From contig NC_060059.1 of the NCBI RefSeq assembly GCF_020283565.1, positions 31,794,838 to 31,858,837 on the forward strand: a DNA stretch of 64,000 bases, read 5' to 3'. The notes under the pieces were generated by a model that saw nothing but the letters and a program-made list of their open reading frames with translations, had not been told where the DNA came from and made no database searches. The DNA comes from Trifolium pratense (taxonomy: Eukaryota > Streptophyta > Magnoliopsida > Fabales > Fabaceae). This document shows, piece by piece, positions 59,201 to 64,000 of the stretch. The first letter of the stretch is position 1; each line of letters opens with the position of its first letter. The translations under genes and the position numbers were made by a program.

Positions 59201-62200
59201 CCTCTCAATGACTCTTATCTGCCATAAATTTTATATTACTATATTTTAAGCAACATACATAGTTGTTCACCTTTAAAAAAGTAACAAAAATTTTAGCTAT
59301 ACAATTAACAGTAAATTATCCAACAATAGCATATAAAGTGCTATCTTATAGTAGTGCTGAGACATTAAATTATAGAATATAGTATTTCGGTTTCAAGACT
59401 AACATTTTTTTATTGTTAAGAATTTAAAATAAACCAAACATGTACATCAAAATGAAACTAGAGGAATTCTGAAGTCAAACTGTCATAACACAACAGAGTT
59501 TGTCTGGTTTGAAAAACAAATTGGTTTTCATTTCATGTTTTGACTTTTAAGTACAAAAATGTCACCTTGATTATTCCCACACAGATCTTGATATTGGGAA
59601 ATAAACTGAAGCGTGAAATTAAGGTATTTTTGTAAAATATAAGTAAACATGAAAACAGAAAACATGTTTTCAAATTCAAACCAAACAGGCCATTGCTGAT
59701 ACCTCTTTGATTTACTAGCATAGAGTAAGGAAATGAGATATAAATATCATCCAATTATGTGCAGTATTATCAATATATGCAAATAGTAATATTCTATGTT
59801 TATGAAGTCAGGGAAGCACGGGGCAGAAAGGAGAATCAAGATTAATTTAAGAAAATCATGTACGCTATGAAACCAAAGTCAAAGAGGTATCAGAAATACA
59901 TGCTTGTCATATAAACATCTCAGCCCTTATATATGATGTCGTAAAACTGTGAACAAGTTCACATACACAATACCAAGGTATAATTTTGCAAAATCTTAGT
60001 TTGACAACATGTAAGACATCTGGCCAATATAAACTCGCAAGTTGGCATGGCACACATTTAGTTTTGCTTAATTTTAATTTTGAAAACAAAACAGCTTTTT
60101 AGACCAATTCTTTGTGCCATTCTTATTATGTTATAAATAAAAAATGATCCAAATGTACTTGGTCCAATACTTATTATTGATTTTGACCAGCAGCTGAGAA
60201 GGGAGCTAGAGAACCTGGTCAATTGTTCGTATGTCTGGAGAAAGGCCGCCGTGAACACAAAGCACCTGGGTAAACCAAAGCATATGAGAAAGTTATGTTT
60301 TCTTAAAGCAGAATTTTAAAATAAAAAACTCATGCACTAATTACATAAGCATAGGGAATAGAGAAAGGAGTAGGGAGGGAAAGAGTAAAAGAGATTTACA
60401 GTTCCATCTATAATTGCAGAAAGTGTAAGATAGTCGAAAACATCGGTACAGTATCGCCAAGCATTAGCATTTCCATACTTTCTCTGGCATTCATCATAAA
60501 ATCCATAGACCTAGCACAATATTAAATTACAAAATTAACATAAATCGGCATCACAAATTTTCACATCTCTAATTTCTAATCTTAGAATTTTCCCCTTTAT
60601 CATCTAATCTATAAGATCTCGTAACAGAAATCCATAAATTTTGACATTTCTTACAATTGCAAGAGCAGAAGTGAAAAGGCAAAACTAGAATGATAGTTCA
60701 CAAGTCCTTACACCACTGAATCAATCAAGTATATAATCAATAGATTCCTAATTTATTTTGACAAATCAAAATCACTTAATTTTATCAAGTTACCAACCCA
60801 GTCCAGCTATAGAACCTGATCCCAAAAGGCCTATATATGTCCCCAAAAACGCATCATTAGCTTCCTATAATTGTCAGATAGTGGTTATGGTGGTGTTGTA
60901 GCGCTATAGCATAGCGGAATTTGAATAAACTACTACTTTCCACAATTCAGAACGGACAACATTGGCTTGCTAGAATGACATGAAGCAGAAACCTTTAATA
61001 ATTCCCCATCTACTGCATAAGTGGTCTACTTAACCCTACAATAATTAATGTCGGGTATGATATCCATGTACATTAAACACATACCTGTGTGAGTTGTCTA
61101 CTTTCATGGTTTCCACGTAGAAGAGTAATATTAGCTGGGTATCTACAAAAGCAAACAAAAATTAAAAAGATGCTTAAATAAAAGGCGAAGTATTTAGAAA
61201 GCCACGATAACTCTAAGATTTGAGATCCAAACACCTATGTGGCCTTGACAATTCATGATGAAGGCGCGACATGACACTGTATATGTTGTTACATTCAATA
61301 ATTGGAGACACCGTCCAGTCTCTCAAATTATTATCAGTGTCAACATGTTAGTGTCAGTATGTCATATATGTGTTGTTCAAAAAAAAATATGTCATATATG
61401 TGTCTGTGTCTATACTTCATAGCCAAATAAGACCAATAAATTAGAAAGTCACAACTACAAAGTGGCTACAATATTACTCAAAGTCACATGAACACAAGCC
61501 AGGTTAAGACATATGCAAGCAAGCAAGCATAACCAAAGCAACATACCTAGCTTTTAGAAGCAAAAGGATGGTGAATACTTCAAGACTATTATAACCACGA
61601 TCAACAAAATCGCCCTAACACACATTTAGCAAGACAAACAAATTCATCAAAACTACATAACAATAGCATCATCCAGATCCAACTGTACATAACATAGTAG
61701 AATACCATAAAAATGTAATTAGTCTCGGGCACGTGACCACCGGTCTGGAAAAGTTTCATTAGATCATGAAACTGACCGTGAATGTCACCACAAACAGTTA
61801 CTGGACTATTGACAGGTTGCACATTAGACTCCTCAATTAGGATCTCTTTAACCTGAAACATTCATAATCACTTTAATTTCAAATTTAAACTAAAAAAAAT
61901 CAAGAAAATAAATAAATAAAAACCAGCACAATAATAAAACAATAATAACAGAAAATTTCGTTGATAAATCTTGATCAGAACCAAACTATACCCTAAAATT
62001 TCACTCTCTAATACACATAATAATGCGTAATAATTGAGTAATAATAATAAATATTAAAATTGCGGTGCAAAATTAAACACGTAACGGATTTGAAATTGAG
62101 GAATAATTAAGCATGAATCTTGAAGAAGTGATTGAAATTGAAAAATGAAAGTGAAAGTGAAACCCTAGAAAGTGAGAGAGAGAGAATACGTATTCGCAGA

Positions 62201-62270
62201 GAAGTTGAAGTTCGTCTTCGAGAAGGTGTTGGCCATCTTTAACCTTAGAGATCCACTGGTCCAAATCCAT
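56268..62270 (-). CDS. FYPP: Ser/Thr protein phosphatase PP6 catalytic subunit, FyPP type (ten exons)
   Basis: Exons: 62270-62190, 61852-61706, 61614-61547, 61142-61085, 60510-60400, 60265-60215, 59218-59075, 58997-58902, 58820-58749, 56351-56268. They join in frame to 303 residues, the length of plant FyPP1/FyPP3. Metal and substrate residues are all present: GDIHGQ (D50, H52), GDFVDRG (D78), RGNHES (N110, H111), CVHGG (H160) and CRAHQ (H234). The C-terminus is TGVPYFL, as in PP2A-like enzymes, where it is carboxymethylated and binds regulatory subunits. FyPP phosphatases act in PP6 complexes with a PP2A-type scaffold and SAL regulatory subunits. They are known to dephosphorylate PIN auxin carriers, phytochrome and ABI5 in Arabidopsis. 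The last intron is 2.4 kb. The first exon starts at [13 protein letters not shown], matching the family start. Confidence 0.96.
61230..61425. repeat. Repeat-like insertion in intron 3 of the phosphatase gene
   Basis: Words such as GGCGCGACATGACACTG, GTGTCAACATGTTAGTGTCA and TGTGTCTGTGTCTATACTTC give inverted ACAC/TGTG-rich ends around a short body, like the block at 49625-50010. ATGTCATATATGTGT is repeated at 61362 and 61389. It is probably a decayed non-autonomous TIR element. Confidence 0.4.
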
Positions 62271-62394
62271 TTCTCAGTGACAGAGTTTGTTTCTCTCTCT
62301 TCTCCGTCACGGCGCTGTTAAAATATGAATGAAATGTACCAAAAGAAGAGGAGAAGGAAGAAACGAGGCTTTCGATTCTACTACTAACAATTAT

Positions 62395-62556
62395 ACTTTC
62401 CCTCCAGTCAAACTAAAACATTTCACACCTAAGCTAATATAACCCTTTTTATTTTTTAAGGTAAGTAATTTCGTCAAAAAATATATATTGATATGTCTGG
62501 TATTTAATGTACCTAAAAAGTGTATTTTTGTTTATATTTGTGTCTGGAGGGAGTAA
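62395..62556. mobile_element. Eroded Stowaway-like MITE upstream of the phosphatase gene
   Basis: The left end TTCCCTCCAGTC and right end GTCTGGAGGGAGTA are inverted, and both arms continue with related AT-rich sequence (AAAACATTTCAC against GTATTTTTGTTTA). Ends of the CTCCCTCC type are common for Stowaway elements. The hairpin is much less perfect than that at 17460. Confidence 0.6.
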
Positions 62557-62690
62557 GTAATAACATTTTTTTTATATCAAAGGTAAGTAATAACATTTTG
62601 ATAAACCAATTTTTAGTGATTTCATTGTAGTAATAATTTAGTAAAAAATTAAGTGATGATAGGTAAGTAATTACATTAATAAACCAATTT

Positions 62691-62813
62691 ATCTATCTGA
62701 GCTTATCTCAATTGGTAGGATATCGCATTATATGTGCAGAGTCGGAATTCGAACCGCCGACACTCCAGTTATTCAGTTAGATTTTCTATGCACTAAGATA
62801 CTTGAAAAAAAAA
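62691..62813 (+). mobile_element. tRNA-derived SINE with 18-bp target duplication
   Basis: A 123-bp insert flanked by ACATTAATAAACCAATTT at 62673-62690 and 62814-62831. It has an A box (TTATCTCAATTGGTAGGA), a B box (GAATTCGAACC) about 30 bp later, and ends in ten A. It belongs to a different SINE family from the one at 37659. The exact target duplication indicates limited decay of the flanks. Confidence 0.9.
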
Positions 62814-62831
62814 ACATTAATAAACCAATTT

Positions 62832-64000
62832 TTAGTGATTTCATAGTAATAATTTAGTAAAACAATTTATATTGTTATTATTTGTATTTTGTTGTCACTA
62901 GATGAAGTTGGATATATCATTAAAACTCACATAAAGTGTGAGGTCTTGGGTTTAATTGAAAAAGATATTGGTATTGACAAGTGAGCTAGGACTAAACTAT
63001 TAGTATTTTCAAGATATTCTGAAAAATGCTTATATTTCACCAATGTGATGACTGTTAAAGTTGATTAAAAATAAAAATTGGATTAAAATAAAATTATTAT
63101 AAGTATATTTCACAATTGTGATACTCAAATTTGATTAAAAATAAAACAAAAGTTCCCATTAATCAAACATTATTAATTATAAGTATATTAATTTCACCAA
63201 TGTGGTACTCAATTTTCCTTTGATTGATCATAAAAGAAGGTAATAGGTGCCAGTAAAAAGATGTAAACATAAAACATAGATTTACAAAAATTAATTAACA
63301 ATATTTTTGTGAAGGAAATAATAAATACATTTATATGAATTAAATTAAATTTAAAAATAGATATTATGTTTAGAAAAAATAAATCCATGCATGAACTATA
63401 AAAAGATGGACATTCATAGTATTATTTTTTGTGCACTTCGGTGTATAGCAAAATATTATCTAAATTATCTCTGTAAATTTTGTTTATCCAAATTTCAAAT
63501 TAAAAAAAAAAAAAAAAAAGAGAGAACCGTAAACATTTAAAAAAAAAAAAACCAAAATTGATAATTATTTTTTAGTTTTCGTTTTATCATAGTATGCGAT
63601 TTAAATATTCTAAATAAGATGTGGTGAGAGTTTCAATATCTAACTCTTATTTACAAAAAAAAAAAATTGGTTGAGAAGAAAGAATTTATTCCTCCATGTG
63701 AAAATTTCACCCTCAAGGTGAAATAATGCTAGCTAACAACATCTAATCTGAAAAAACACTAACACTTAGTGCCATTGATCGATAGAAATATAGAAAAGAG
63801 AATATAATGATATCTAATCCAAAGAAATATATATTAGTTTATGAATAGCCCATTATTATAGTGAGATGAATAATTTTTAAGAAAAAATATGGGAAATTAG
63901 GATAATATTTAGAAATGGTGAAATAATGTTTGTTCCTATGAAATGATTTCTATAAATTACAAAAGTTTATAAATAGCTCTTTGATTCCTTAAAAAAAAAA
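62832..64000. other. AT-rich intergenic DNA, no gene seen
   Basis: The sequence is extremely AT-rich with several long A runs. 62832-62870 repeats part of 62600-62640 (TTAGTGATTTCAT, TAGTAATAATTTAGTAAAA), showing a small local duplication older than the SINE. No coding, RNA or clear transposon signal was found. Confidence 0.6.

Noticed and set aside
62695..62770. Possible tRNA gene
   Set aside because: Same reasoning: tRNA-like promoter boxes inside an insert with exact 18-bp target duplication and A-tail.

Overview
This is plant nuclear DNA, most likely from a legume of the Medicago/Trifolium/Pisum group. That placement is inference from gene style, the intron-exon structures (GT-AG introns, very AT-rich non-coding DNA) and the kinds of SINE, LINE and MITE present; it was not tested by any search. 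Seven protein-coding genes can be read by splicing ORF pieces at GT/AG sites. All seven give clean full-length proteins. The rest is intergenic DNA packed with transposable-element remains.

Layout: 1-9 kb is gene-free, with a decayed LINE, a dispersed repeat present in several copies, and MITEs. At 9.1-11.4 kb (minus) lies a two-exon E-class pentatricopeptide-repeat (PPR) gene. At 13.5-19.1 kb (minus) lies a six-exon gene for a probable chloroplast membrane protein of unknown role; its introns hold a decayed Ty3/gypsy integrase, a hairpin MITE and LTR pieces. At 21.5-23.0 kb (minus) is an intronless UDP-glycosyltransferase of UGT72 type with an unusual Asn-to-Gly change in the PSPG box. At 23.1-28.5 kb there is only AT-rich DNA, a minisatellite-like tract, TIR elements and an (AT)35 microsatellite.

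At 28.9-32.9 kb (minus) and 37.2-41.3 kb (plus) are two cellulose-synthase-like D (CSLD) genes arranged head to head, with identical five-exon structure and proteins of 1111 and 1105 residues. The 4.3 kb between them contains a miniature LTR element, a further LTR fragment and two LINE 3-prime ends. Downstream of the second CSLD gene is a 1.5 kb 5-prime-truncated LINE with a 16-bp target-site duplication. At 44.0-46.7 kb and 49.2-53.2 kb (both plus) are tandem uridine nucleosidase genes (URH type), nine exons and 320 residues each. At 56.3-62.3 kb (minus) is a ten-exon PP6-type Ser/Thr phosphatase catalytic subunit (FyPP type, 303 residues).

The genes do not form a pathway; neighbouring similarity comes from local duplication (CSLD pair, URH pair). 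I found no previously undescribed biological system. The most useful observations are the divergent CSLD pair, the altered PSPG motif, the URH tandem with differently loaded introns, and four SINE insertions, two with exact 18-bp target duplications. No CRISPR array, rRNA or functional tRNA gene was seen; tRNA-like boxes occur only inside SINEs.
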